A DNA stretch of 64,000 nucleotides from Diphasiastrum complanatum (Eukaryota > Streptophyta > Lycopodiopsida > Lycopodiales > Lycopodiaceae). The stretch's first letter is position 1. The number at the start of each line of letters is the position of its first letter. A program made the translations under genes and the position numbers. Shown here in pieces: positions 1 through 10,559 of this stretch. The DNA lies in contig CM055101.1 of NCBI GenBank assembly GCA_029204225.1, positions 60,219,715 through 60,283,714 of the forward strand, given 5' to 3'. The notes below the pieces were generated by a model. It made no database searches, had not been told where the DNA came from, and saw only the letters and a program-made list of their open reading frames with translations.

Positions 1-289
1 GTATACAAATTTATAAAAATAGACAATGTCTGATGATTACCTAAGCATTCACTTAATCCTAGATAGTCATGGATTGTCCACATTACAATGGCATGTAATG
101 TAAAATCTCTGTCATGTAAGGAACACAAAATGTCATATGCTTTTATTTCTTTCCACAAATCTTCCCCTCATCAATAAGCGGTTCTCGGATACACATCCAT
201 GTTCTTAACCTTGCGTTGGCCATGTTTCAGAAATGCCAATGGGTAATGATCATTGTTGGCTGGATTTTATTTATTTTTGGTTCTCAACC
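1..289. other. Non-coding left edge; start of duplicated segment
   Basis: I see no gene here. From about position 240 the sequence aligns with the region starting near 24640 downstream of the second GH31 gene, so the left limit of the segmental duplication appears to fall here. Bases 285-289 (CAACC) are the left copy of the target-site duplication of the Copia element that follows. Confidence 0.6.
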
Positions 290-1152
290 TATTGGGAATA
301 CGGGTTGCGAGACGATTATCCTCGGTGCATGAAACTACATCTATTGGATTCAGGTTGACTTCGATAGTTCAAAGACCGCCCTACTTGATCACATCTTCAA
401 AGTCACTGGATCGACACGTAGCCATGCACGAAGTTATACTGATTTACAAAAAAAATTATTGCGGAAGCATAATAATGCGGATTTAGAGCATTACAACCGA
501 CACAAACTAGCAGTCACACGAACAATTTAATCTACAAATAAATTTATTTGCAAGCACGAATCGATCAGAACATGATAGAATAAACATTGAACACATCATA
601 CATGACCTAGATCACTAGAACATGGATTATTCAGTCGCGAAGGAATACAAGTTTAAATGCAGACAAAGTCACGTTCTTTCTAAAACAATACTCTATGATA
701 ACATAGAAAAAGGATGAATAATCGCGCTCTGGATGTTCGATTGATCGATTGAATGAATGATTGCACTAACCAAGCAGCTGATAGGTTTTTGAATATATAT
801 ACATATGGCTAACTAATTAAAAAGATGCTTAATCTGCACTTTACAAATATGATTAAGGCACTACGTGTTGTTAGTAGCTCCCTTCAGACAATATTTGATT
901 CTATTAGAGGTTATGTCCGGATGCGATGAAGTTATTGTTGAGTCGCCGAATGTTCAAGTCAACTATTTGAGTTCATATGTGACTTAGTCAGTGTCGGTCT
1001 AATAGTCGGTGTCGGCTGAATAGTCGAGGCCCGATGAATAGTCGATGTTGGCTGAATAGTCGAGGCTCGATGAATAGTCGATGTCGGCTGAGTCGACAGA
1101 ACACTATCGTCAGTTTTTTTGTATTTCTGCAGATTGTTAGAAAGTAAGTGTA
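290..1152 (-). repeat. 3' LTR of the Copia element, 5'-truncated
   Basis: Direct repeat of the LTR at 1904-2854. It begins inside the LTR because the gag frame runs straight into it near 1152, which indicates a deletion between gag and the LTR. Its outer end reads AATA instead of AACA. Confidence 0.75.
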
Positions 1153-1428
1153 TTGGGCTTGTTTGATGTGGCGAATCTGTGTATCAGAGATGTTAAGGGT
1201 GACCAAAGCGAAAGCATTGCCATCCCTAAGCTTCCACTTGGAAACGACTTGCTCATGGACATTGGGAATTAGTTCGATTCCAGCGACTATTTTCCACAAT
1301 TCTTTGGCCATCAGTACTACCCTCATGTTGAATTTCCATAAGTGGTAATTTGAACCTTCGAGTTTGTCTACCATTAGAGCATACTGTGATTGCAAATCCA
1401 TTAGGAAGTTCGAGATGAATGTATGCAA
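1153..1428 (-). pseudogene. Copia gag N-terminal fragment
   Basis: The minus-strand frame contains the N-terminal signature of the Copia gag (UBN2/DUF4219 type): a KLEGSNYHLWKFNMR stretch, then MAKELWKIV, and later a DGNAFALVTLNISDTQI stretch. In intact elements gag would continue for several hundred residues to a zinc knuckle. Here the frame passes into LTR sequence at about 1153, so the protein is truncated at roughly 90 residues. The upstream start is uncertain; the recognisable part begins near 1375. Confidence 0.75.
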
Positions 1429-1903
1429 GTAGTAGATTATATGACCATAAACAATTATAATTAGTGTCTACTCTATATCGGAACTATTGTTTTGATACTC
1501 ATTAAAGGAGTTCTAAATCCAAAAAGGACCCTTTGTAAAGATTCTTTTTATACTTTTTTTCAATTTTTTCTTACACATGGACCAATCCAAACACTCAAAT
1601 TTGAAATCTACGTAACGTAACTTTTTGAGTCCACATTTTGATTCCACACTAAAAATGGCATAACTTTTTAGTGGTAAGTCTGAATTTAGCGAAGTTTGAT
1701 GCATTGAAAAGGGCTCAACAAGGGCTTTCCAATGATATGTTATATGACTGCTTATGAGCTACGATTAAAAAGTTATGGCAAGTCAAAAGTATTAGTGTTA
1801 TAATGTTTTAATAATATAAACTACATCTTGCACGAATTCTTAAAGGGTCTTTTTGGAGCTCAAAACTCCCCTAATGATTAGCTCTATATATGCATTGATA
1901 CCA

Positions 1904-2854
1904 TGTTCGGAATACAGGTCACGACAGGCAAGTATCCTCGGTGCATAAAACCACGTCGATCGGATTCAGGCCAACTTCGATAGTCCGAAGACCGCCCTAC
2001 TTGATCACAGCTTCGAAGTCACTGGATCGACACAGTCGATTCCGTAGCCATGCACGAAGTTATATTGATTTACAATTCTGATTGTGGAAGCGTAATAGTG
2101 CGGATTTAGAGCATTACAATCAACACAAACAATCAGTTACGCGAACAATTTAATCTACGAATAAATTTATCTGCAAGCATGAATCGATCAAGAAATGATA
2201 AAATAAGCATCTGAACAGAACATACACGACCTAGATTTTTGGAACATGGATTATTTGGTCGTGAAGGAATACAAGTCCGAATACAAACATAGTCGCATTC
2301 TTTCTGAAACAAGATTATGTGATAACAGAGAGAATGAATGAATAATCGCGCTCTGAATATTCAATTGATCGATTGAATGAATGATTGAGCTAACCAAGCA
2401 ACTGATAAGTTGATGGATATATATACATATGGCTGACTGATTAAAAAAATGCTTACTCTGTACTGTACAAATAGGATTAAGGCATTACGTGCCGAGCAGT
2501 CACCTTCGGACAATATCTAATTTTGTTAGAGGTTTTGTCCGGACGTGATAAAGGTACTATTGAGTCGTTGAATGTTCGAGTCAACTATTTGAGTTGATAT
2601 GTGACTTAGTCGGTGTCGGCCGAATAGTTGGTGAAGCCGAATAGTCGGTGTCCACCGAATAGTCGAGGCTCGACGAATAGTTGATGTCGGTTGAGTCAAC
2701 AGAACACTATCATCGATTTTTTTTGTATTTTTGCAAACTGGTAGAAAACAAGTGTAATATGCAGAGTGTGCGACTGTACAAATATTTACATACAACAAAT
2801 GAATGGATCTCGATCAACAATGAGATAAGGGATGGAGAGGATAGAAATCCAACA
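1904..2854 (-). repeat. 5' LTR of the Copia element
   Basis: A 951-bp repeat whose inner ~860 bp recur at 290-1152 with moderate divergence. It carries short tandem variants of a 'gactattcg' motif and ends directly before the primer-binding core. Termini are TG on the minus strand and CA next to the primer-binding site. Confidence 0.8.
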
Positions 2855-2859
2855 CAACC

Positions 2860-3444
2860 TAGTTCTAGGGTCCCTTAACTAACAAGTATCGGATTTTTCA
2901 AAAACCAGGTTCTATGTCGAATTGGTGAATATGCTCTTTTGTAGGAAGTGACCATGGTTGAGAACTACTAGGCCTCTTTAAGCAGTGGATTGAGGTTGAG
3001 AACCGAACCATCTTGTGAAGAGGATATAACCCTATCAATTGACCCTATAAAGAATCTAGAAATTTAATTGAAACAATTTCTACAAAGGAGTAATCCGATC
3101 AATGAGGACAATAAGTGTGATTTATTTTAAGTTGTTCACATATGTGACTTTTGTGCACAATTAAAATCTTGTAGCCATTGAGGAGTTTGACTTCTTCTTT
3201 TTTGAGTACCTCATAAGTGGATGAATTTTCAAATAATGTACACTTTGACTTCTTTTACGTGGCTTTCATATGCATTTCTTGATATATATTTAGCTTATAA
3301 GTGTAACATTGTGTGGAACTAGAATTCTTTGAACAATCTAGATTCCCCATATAAGGATTTCTTTTGGCATTTTGAGATTGAAGTAATGTGTAATTTTTGT
3401 GCACAATCAAATTCTTCAAACTTTTTCATATCGGTCAAATTCTT

Positions 3445-3497
<53 letters not shown>

Positions 3498-3806
3498 GAA
3501 ACATAAATATGTATGATTGATATTATTACTTGTAAAAATAATATATATTGACAACTTGATATAGGACCCAATGGCAATTTGAGAACTGCCAAGATTTATT
3601 TTGTAAAATATTATGAGAACCAAGCATGGCATGATGTTATTATAGATTGAGAAACAGGATGTAGCCAATCTATACTGTCACTTGCAGCATAAACCAAACA
3701 TCTGTGAGAACAATTTATGATTTCATCAACTGAAAATGGTTGGATTAGCTTGAAATGTCTATGGGAAACTCTGCAACTAAATCAGCCTGTGCAGGAAGCA
3801 CAGAAA
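2860..3806. other. 3' flank of the first GH31 gene
   Basis: Non-coding. It aligns over most of its length with 24690-25571, the 3' flank of the second gene, so it belongs to the duplicated segment. It contains the CT microsatellite at 3449-3490. I could not assign a poly(A) signal. Confidence 0.6.
3449..3490. repeat. (CT)21 microsatellite
   Basis: Perfect CT dinucleotide tract of 42 bp in the 3' flank of the first GH31 gene. The matching flank of the second gene lacks it. Confidence 0.95.
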
Positions 3807-6800
3807 TCAGATTAACATTTTACTCCAAGATATTTTGAAGTCTTTGCCCACTGGAAGGGACAATCCAGAGATTTCCACATGTGACGATGATACCTGGTAG
3901 CTGCATTTTATAGGAGATGCTGCCTTATTATTGATCTTTAGGTTGTTGGGTGGAGCTTTCATCCCCAAGATGACCACTTTCTGCAGCACCAGGCCTTGTT
4001 GCAAGGCAAATTCCCCGTGAATTACTCTAGCTCCGATGAATCCGCTTGTGTTCAGTGTGAATGCTCGATACTTCAAAAACGTAGATTTCCCCGCAACAAT
4101 TGCCATTTCTACATCGTCGCCATTATCAAGGAAGAGCTCTCCAGTAGCGATGTCAGGTTCTGGGTTATTTGCTTTGCTGGATTGCAATGGGAAGGCAACT
4201 AAGAGAGTGAAGGGTGTTTTGCGAGCTTCGGCTGTTGTCTGTGCTTCTTCCTGCAAAAGAATAATAGATCCTTCGTGGACATGCACATTAATGGTGTCCA
4301 AAGGAGCTGACAAAACTTGGTAAGATCCTTTACCTGCATTTACCACTTGAGAGTAATTGAATAGGTTATACCAAGACCCTTTTGGGAAATAAGCTTTCAC
4401 AGACGTAGCACCAGCTGATAACACAGGGGATACCAATATCCCTGTACCAAGCATAAACTGAGAATCAATACCGAGTGTGATTGGATCGGAGGGAAATTGG
4501 AAGAAGAGAGGCCTAGCTATAGGAGAACCCAAAATATGAGCCTCAAAAACCAGTGTGTACAAATGGGGCAAAAGGCGATAACGAAGACCAAGCGCCTTCC
4601 GTGCAGATTGTGCAACAGACTCCCAAAGGTAAAGCTCTTGTCGTTTACTGTCATAAGTTGAATGGTCTCGTGCAAACGGATAGAAAGCCCCCAATTGTAT
4701 CCAACGATTGCAGAGCTCTTCTGTTGTGTCAGATAAAAATCCACAGATATCTGCTCCTGCCATTGGGATTCCAACCAGTCCTGCATTCAAGATCCCTACA
4801 ATTGAATAGCCAATGTCATTCCATGTGGCAGCATTATCGCCTGTCCAATGGGCAGTATATCTTCCAGAACCGATAAACGTAGACCGAGACAGAACAAAAG
4901 GTCTCTTTTTCAACACACATTCCAATGCCCTGTTTGTGGCAATTGCCTCTGAGAAACCATATAGATTGTGGGCATTATACTCCAAGATTCCATTAAAGTG
5001 TGTGGCACTGGTGGCAGTGGTCAATGCCCAGAGGTCTTTGTGTGACCCCAATTTGTTGATGGAATAAGGCGGATCATCCCATTTGGTTGTATGGGTACTG
5101 TCACAAATTAGACAGCATTGTGTTGGAGCATCTGCCCTGGGGCAAGAATTGTTAGCAGGAAGGGTGCAGGTAATACCAGAGCAAAAATTTGAAATTTCAT
5201 TCATGTCGATCCATAATCCATCAAATGCAACTGTTTCGTGGAATTTTGAAATCTCTGAAGTCCAGAAAGACTGAGCTTTTGGATGAAAAAAATCGGGAAA
5301 GTTGACAGGCCCAGGCCAAACTTGACCCAGGTAAGGGTTGCCAGAAGAATCTTTGATGTAAATGCCAGCCTCCAACCCATTCTGATAAGTACTGTAATTG
5401 CTTTCAGTCTTAATTCCTGTCAGTCACAGCCATATCCGGATGATTTTATGAATATTTGGTGAGCTTACTAAGCTCACATTACTTAATGCATCAATAAGCC
5501 TCGAACTCACGTGAAATGTTTAGGTCTGAACATGGCTGTGCCAGCCAGACACAAGAATAAGTCAATATGTATAGCTTTTATTGCACTTAAATAGCAGAAA
5601 GGGGTAAAGATTACTGAGGATTCTTTTAACCATTCATTATTCCATCAATAAGAACATATGGTAGGCAAAATGTATAGCTTTTATTGCACTTAAATATAGC
5701 AGAAAAGGGTAAAGATTACTGAGGATTCTTCTAACCATTCATTATTCCATCAATAAGAACATATGGTAGGCAAAATGCATGGTGTCCATGCGAAGAAGAA
5801 GCTTTGGCACGCCCCCCTGTGCTCAACCCCTCAAATCCTCGATTTCAATGCTAAGCAGATCTTTTATTTTTTACCAATAAAAGTGGATAACCACTGAAAT
5901 TATTTCTTTCTCAAAGGGAACATAGGGTCTGTTTCCTGGGGTCAAGTCTCAACACCCATCCCTTTGACAGTGATGAGGAAAATTTTTCCATAATTAGGCT
6001 TCAGAACTAGGATATGCATTCATCTGCAGGCCAACTTACTTCGAAGGTAGTTTCCAATATCATACTATGAATCCCAATAGTACGAACTAGGATATGCATT
6101 CATTTAAATTTTTCCATGATTAGGCTCTAGAACTAGGATATGCATTCATGTGGAGGCCAACTTACTTCGAAGGTAGTTTCCTTTATCATGCTATGAATCC
6201 AAAATGTCCAAGAAATTGTGAATATTATCTGCTTACAGAAACTCGAGATACTGGAAGTGTTCAAACCAGTGCCAATGCTATAAAATAATCCACGTTTATC
6301 AATTGACAAATTTCTAAATATTGGAATTACAAGGGTTTTGAGAATACTATTTTGCACTTGCAAAGGTGGATTTTGATGGACAATATGGAGTATGTAGGTC
6401 GATGTTTCTGTTGATTCAACAAACAAGATGGTTACACAGAACAAGAAAAATGCCATGATACGGGTAAAAATCTACCAAAAGTTCCAGATAAAACTTTGCA
6501 CATCAGTCAAGAATCAATAAGATTATACCTGGGTCAATAATTAGCACAAAATGTTGGCCGTCTGCATGCACTTTTTCCAAAAATGATTTCATCTTGTCTG
6601 CAGGATAATTCAATGGATCCAGTGTGAAATCTTTGAATTTATCCATGTGGTCTATATCTGACCATATGACTTCAAGAGGAATCCTTGCATTTGCATAGTT
6701 TGATACCACATATTCTAGCTCTGACACACTTTTGTATCCATACTTTGACTGTTGGAAACCTGCAATACAAATACACAACAAAAAGGTTCCATGCACAAGC

Positions 6801-9136
6801 ATCAGAAGTCCTATGAGCTAATCTAGAGTCCTAAATTCTCTATTCAAAATGGGACATCGACTGGTTCTATGAAACAAGCCATATTTTCTCTTTCTCAAAT
6901 GGTGAGTTGAATTTTAGTTTGTTTAAGATAAATGAACCAATAGCTTTAATTCCACAAGGACAAACAATGTCTACTTTGATAATAGTTGTCATATGATTTT
7001 GTGCTGTAATTTTTAAGAGCAAAGAAACTATGCCAATTCAGCAAATATTTGCTTTAAAAATTTTGCTCATAAGAATGTTTGAATTCGAGCGATATAATCT
7101 TCTTGGATGCCGCTTAGATCAGTGTTCATATACAAATAATACACATCCCTGCATATCTAGTGAAGGCAAGCATTAGATACTACGTAGCAACTTTGGCAAC
7201 CTGATAGAACGTCAATAAGAGATAGTCTAAGGAACTCGTCAAGTGTGAAAGAACTTCAGGAAGATAAGAACAGGCAGGTTTGCACTCTTTGCATCATGTC
7301 TAACCGTCAAGAAATTCTAAAATTGCAGATATTTTGATGGACAAGATTTTTGAGCGGGTACAACATTGTGTAATAGGTTTTGGAATCTGTCTTCCCTGTC
7401 ACGGTCAACTTACATGAGCAGAGTCTTTTTTCACTTCCAATTTTGGCATAAAGTTCTAAGAGTAAAATTTTTTAGTGCTTCTGTTTGGGTTTTGCTTTGC
7501 ATACCCTTCAAGAAACTGGCAAAAAGCAGAGCTATGAAACTGCGCACTACTTCCAAAGAAAAGAATAGAACGAGGTAAGCATAGATACCGAGAGACCAGT
7601 ATGGCATAGGAGCAGGCCGTCCCACCAGCTGAGTTAATTGTTGAACTACGGAGAGGGGTGAGGGACCAGGAAAGAAATAGAAGTCCAAAACTCCACCAAG
7701 CACTTTGTAGGTTATTGATTCTCCTTGATAACTGATATCCATACCATTGCTGTTCAAAAGGAATACTCCATGTGCTAATCCTCCGCTTCTCATATCCAAA
7801 TAGAAAGGATATGAACCATATAGATCCACATTAGGATTTGCACTTGCAATGTCAGTTGCCCACAAAGTGTACAAACGACCAGGTGCTAGACGGAAGCCAT
7901 CAGGCCTGGTGCTCTCTCCGAACCCATAAATTGAAGCACTCTTTGGAAGGCTTGTTGAAATCTCCAAATATTGATCTTTGAAGACCATCGACCCGAAGGA
8001 GTGTGACGATCCAGGAGTAGAGTTAAAAAGAACTTCCTTGTTGGAGTTTCTGGTGATCGCAAACCCAAAGGGCTCGCTAGTGTAAGAAAATTGTAATTGG
8101 TGACTTGATGAACCTCTTTCGCCTACAGCATTTGCCTCGCTTGCATCATCGAACACATAGTGTGATGACCCAGGTGCTTTACTCCTTGGTATGAGCTCCA
8201 AAGGCACCTCCCACCGTTTATAAGACTCCTCATAATCAGTGATATGTACATGTAGCCGATCCTGGTCCTCGTAACTGTGACATAGAAAATCACAAACCAA
8301 AGCTCAGGTTAATTATCCTCAAAGCACCAATCTCATACTTCGCAATATTTGCAACTACTACTCTATATCCTACAAAAAGCAAAATAACATCAACAGATTC
8401 AACACAATAAGGTTACTCCTCCATCAGCTTATCAAGGCTTGTAGCAGAAAGAAACATAGCAACGGTGAATTGATATTTAATATATGTTTTGAAGAAAATC
8501 CATTACTTCTATTGTTCCTTGTCACCATATATTCAGATTTCCAGCCAACATGCCTCAAATACTCTCGGTCGAGATTTTTCTTGTTAGCACCTTGTTCACC
8601 TTGACTTTGAATCAACAATCTCCATAGAACTTCACTCGCTACACTTTTAAATTGAGAGACATGGTTAACATAGATAGAATAAAGAACGAAATGACAACAT
8701 AGGCATGATCAGAAAGTGAGTAGAATGTGTAGCTAGAGCAAAACACAAGTCTTGTGCTTCCACTCGTGTAGAGCATGAATGTTGCCGATGCCTGAGCATT
8801 AAAAACGTCGAATATGGAGCTACAACATCGAATGTCACCCATGATAAGTTTTCTTTCCAGAAACTTATATTTAATGTTATGACAGAAGAATGTGCTTGAT
8901 GTATTTGTCTGTGTGCAGTGACGTTAAATTGAAGAGTACCTTATAGTGACCTGAAGCTGTAATATATCAGGACCATAAAGATTGCTGCTTTTAATGGTGT
9001 CAAGGATAGCTACAATGCTTCCGTCATTTCTTTTGATGATCGAGGAGAGTTTATAGCCACCACTGACGTCCCCAAGGCTAGGAGCAAATGATGTGATACA
9101 GCAAATAATCAGAAAAAGCGCACCTTGTGTATACAT
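3807..9136 (-). CDS. GH31 alpha-glucosidase (alpha-xylosidase-like), copy 1, four exons
   Basis: Coding exons on the minus strand are 9136-8940, 8274-7589, 6759-6529 and 5416-3807. All introns are GT-AG and the joined frame is 2724 nt (907 residues). The product should hydrolyse terminal alpha-linked glucose or xylose from oligosaccharides in the secretory path or apoplast. The first exon encodes a signal peptide (hydrophobic core after [13 protein letters not shown], cleavage probably near SLG). The GH31 N-terminal sandwich follows, then the barrel with nucleophile Asp442 in WIDMNE and acid/base Asp565 in [17 protein letters not shown] and ARDH motifs are also present. SDIDHMD and GADICGF fit plant alpha-glucosidases better than XYL1-type alpha-xylosidases, but substrate is not settled by sequence. 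Length matches plant relatives (about 900-915). The start is fixed by the signal peptide and by agreement with copy 2. No frameshift or internal stop was seen. Confidence 0.9.
5417..6528 (-). other. Intron 3 of GH31 copy 1, with two local tandem duplications
   Basis: This 1112-bp intron carries a roughly 102-bp tandem duplication (units starting at 5569 and 5671) and a second, more diverged duplication of about 126 bp (units near 5995 and 6121). The copy 2 intron (27176-28128) has the first unit only once, at least in recognisable form. No coding signal is seen in it. Confidence 0.7.
6760..7588 (-). other. Intron 2 of GH31 copy 1
   Basis: An 829-bp GT-AG intron without recognisable coding content. 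It aligns with the copy 2 intron only near its downstream (low-coordinate) end; copy 2 diverges beyond about 28670 and is 1.4 kb longer. Confidence 0.75.
8275..8939 (-). other. Intron 1 of GH31 copy 1
   Basis: A 665-bp GT-AG intron separating the signal-peptide exon from the catalytic part. It is nearly the same length as intron 1 of copy 2 (667 bp) and alignable along its length. No coding content recognised. Confidence 0.75.
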
Positions 9137-9355
9137 TTTTCACGCCTCTTACAAAAACAACACTAGCTTCCTATTGGGCATGACACTAAGGAGGATAAGC
9201 ATAAGTTCAAGAAGTAGAGGACATTTCCTTCGTCTTCTAATATTTAAATTTACCTAGTAGCCAGGGTTACGCAATATGCATATCAAATTCATAATGCGCA
9301 ATCTATGCTTCCATGTCTAAACCCAGTAGCAATCTCGTTAGAGGTTTCCTAACAT

Positions 9356-9611
9356 TGGACGCGAATGGGAACGCGGACACGGACGCGTCTGGTTTTTTTT
9401 TTTTTTTTTTTAGACTAAAATAATTTAAAAATAATAATTTTTGAAGCCACGGATGCGTCCGTGCGGTACGGACACGACCTTTTTTAATTTTTGTAAATTT
9501 TTTTTAGGGTTTTTTTGTTAAAAAAAATAAAATTGGACGCGTCCGACCCCGGACTCGGGGTCGGACGCGGCCAAGTCCGGACGCGGACGTGGGCAATCCG
9601 GCCCGGACCGT
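9356..9611. repeat. CG-rich insert with hairpin, upstream of GH31 copy 1
   Basis: About 256 bp present upstream of copy 1 and absent at the matching place upstream of copy 2 (near 32395). Both ends are rich in repeated GGACGCG/GTCCGG words, and the middle consists of T- and A-rich tracts. It contains a perfect 14-bp stem, CGCGTCCGACCCCG with a GACT loop (9538-9569). It looks like a small non-autonomous inserted element, but I could not identify terminal repeats or a target duplication. It lies about 220 bp before the start codon. Confidence 0.55.
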
Positions 9612-9839
9612 CACCCATATGCAATTGATCTGCTCTTTGCACTGTTTAGAACAATTGCCTATGAACATGATCCTTGTTTGTTGATAGTCAGATTCAAGGC
9701 AAGAAGCTCAGACTTCCAAAGCACGTAATGAATTTTTTTTTACTTTGGTCTCAAATTTTTTTAGTGCTGATTCTGCTTGCACCTGCCACGTGGTAGCTAA
9801 GGATTGGTTTAAAAAGGGTTCAAAAATTCATTACGCAAT
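9612..9839. other. Upstream flank of GH31 copy 1, end of duplicated segment
   Basis: From 9612 to about 9710 the sequence aligns with 32400-32500 upstream of copy 2; beyond that the two diverge, marking the right limit of the duplication. No gene recognised. Confidence 0.55.
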
Positions 9840-9847
9840 GGAAGGGG

Positions 9848-9980
9848 CCGGGCAGAGGCCATTCTGCCCGGTTCGGATTTCCAAAAGTCTTTAGGCTTTG
9901 GAAATCCTTACCGGGCAAAATGGCCTTTGCCCGGCTCCTTAAATTTTGGAAATCCTTACCGGCAGAATGGCCTCTGCCCG
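9848..9980. repeat. Array of three GC-rich hairpins
   Basis: Three inverted repeats follow one another: CCGGGCAGA/TCTGCCCGG (9848-9871), CCGGGCAAA/TTTGCCCGG (9911-9934) and CCGGCAGA/TCTGCCCG (9959-9980). Each encloses a 6-nt loop GGCCAT or its complement ATGGCC. The spacer between the first two is itself an inverted repeat (GGATTTCCAAA with TTTGGAAATCC). The surroundings are AT-rich. Function unknown. Confidence 0.75.
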
Positions 9981-10086
9981 ACTCCTTCCATAATACATTC
10001 ATTCTTTTGAGGTGTGCCAAGAAGTGAGAGCATTGACCAGTGTACATTAAGTGCGCTGCAGAGATCCTGGATTGAGGATTCGTATA

Positions 10087-10108
10087 GGGGAAGGCCATGG
10101 CCTTCCCC
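10087..10108. repeat. 22-bp perfect palindrome
   Basis: GGGGAAGGCCA is followed immediately by its reverse complement, and part of the motif recurs at about 10131-10146. It lies between the hairpin array and the aspartic protease fragment. Confidence 0.8.
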
Positions 10109-10321
10109 TTTTAAAGCCTTGGGCCCGAGGGCATGGCCTTCCCCCAGTGTAAAGCAATTTTAAAATTTTTTTGCCTCTCTAGATTCTTCTAGAGTTACCG
10201 CGCTCTCTTCTCGGCGTTCGAAATTTTTTACTCATTGCTTTCCTGGTTGTTAGCTGTGATGAAGGAGCGAGCTGGTGAGGGAGCGATGTCTGAGCTGTGG
10301 CTCCCATTCTCGTGGAAGTAG

Positions 10322-10537
10322 CAAACCTTCCAAGCCATTGCTGACACAGGCAGCGACCTTGTGTGGGTTCAATGCAAGCCTTGCACCCGATGCTATAGCC
10401 AGCAAGGGCCGATCTTCTCCCCTTCCTCCTCCTCCTCCTACGCCCAGCTCTCCTGCACCTCTCAGCAATGCCAGCAGCTCTCTACAAGCTCCTCCACCTG
10501 TCAATACGTCTATCAGTATGGAGATCAATCGGGTACC
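10322..10537 (+). pseudogene. A1 aspartic protease (nepenthesin/CDR1-like) gene fragment
   Basis: One frame reads AIADTGSDLVWVQCKPC, with the catalytic DTGS motif, followed by a Cys-rich stretch (CTRCYSQQ, SCTSQQC, TCQYVYQYGD) typical of the plant nepenthesin-type insert. Intact enzymes are about 430-480 residues and have a second catalytic DTG/DSG; this piece covers about 72 codons. It is bounded by an in-frame TAG just upstream (10319) and loses similarity after YGDQSGT. No signal peptide or second lobe is nearby. It is most likely a captured or degraded exon piece; GC content is much higher than in neighbouring DNA. Confidence 0.8.
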
Positions 10538-10559
10538 AAACGAAGAAAAACTTTAATAA

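Larger units (their letters stand above)
290..2854 (-). mobile_element. Copia-type LTR retrotransposon, internally deleted, with intact target-site duplication
   Basis: A minus-strand element of 2565 bp is flanked by the 5-bp direct repeat CAACC (285-289 and 2855-2859). Read on the minus strand it has a full 5' LTR (2854 down to 1904) starting TGTTGG and ending AACA, an adjacent primer-binding core TGGTATCA (1903-1896) complementary to initiator tRNA-Met, a short leader, the first part of gag (1428 to about 1153), and then directly a 3' LTR lacking its first ~100 bp. All of pol is gone. The corresponding position downstream of the second GH31 gene has no insertion, so the element arrived after the gene duplication. 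It cannot encode its own transposition. Confidence 0.85.

Noticed and set aside
3444-3668. Minus-strand frame beside GH31 copy 1
   Set aside because: Half of it is the CT tract read as Glu-Arg; the rest shows no protein features.
3996-5274. Several plus-strand frames over GH31 copy 1 exon 4
   Set aside because: They are antisense shadows of a conserved enzyme exon; the same shadows occur opposite copy 2.
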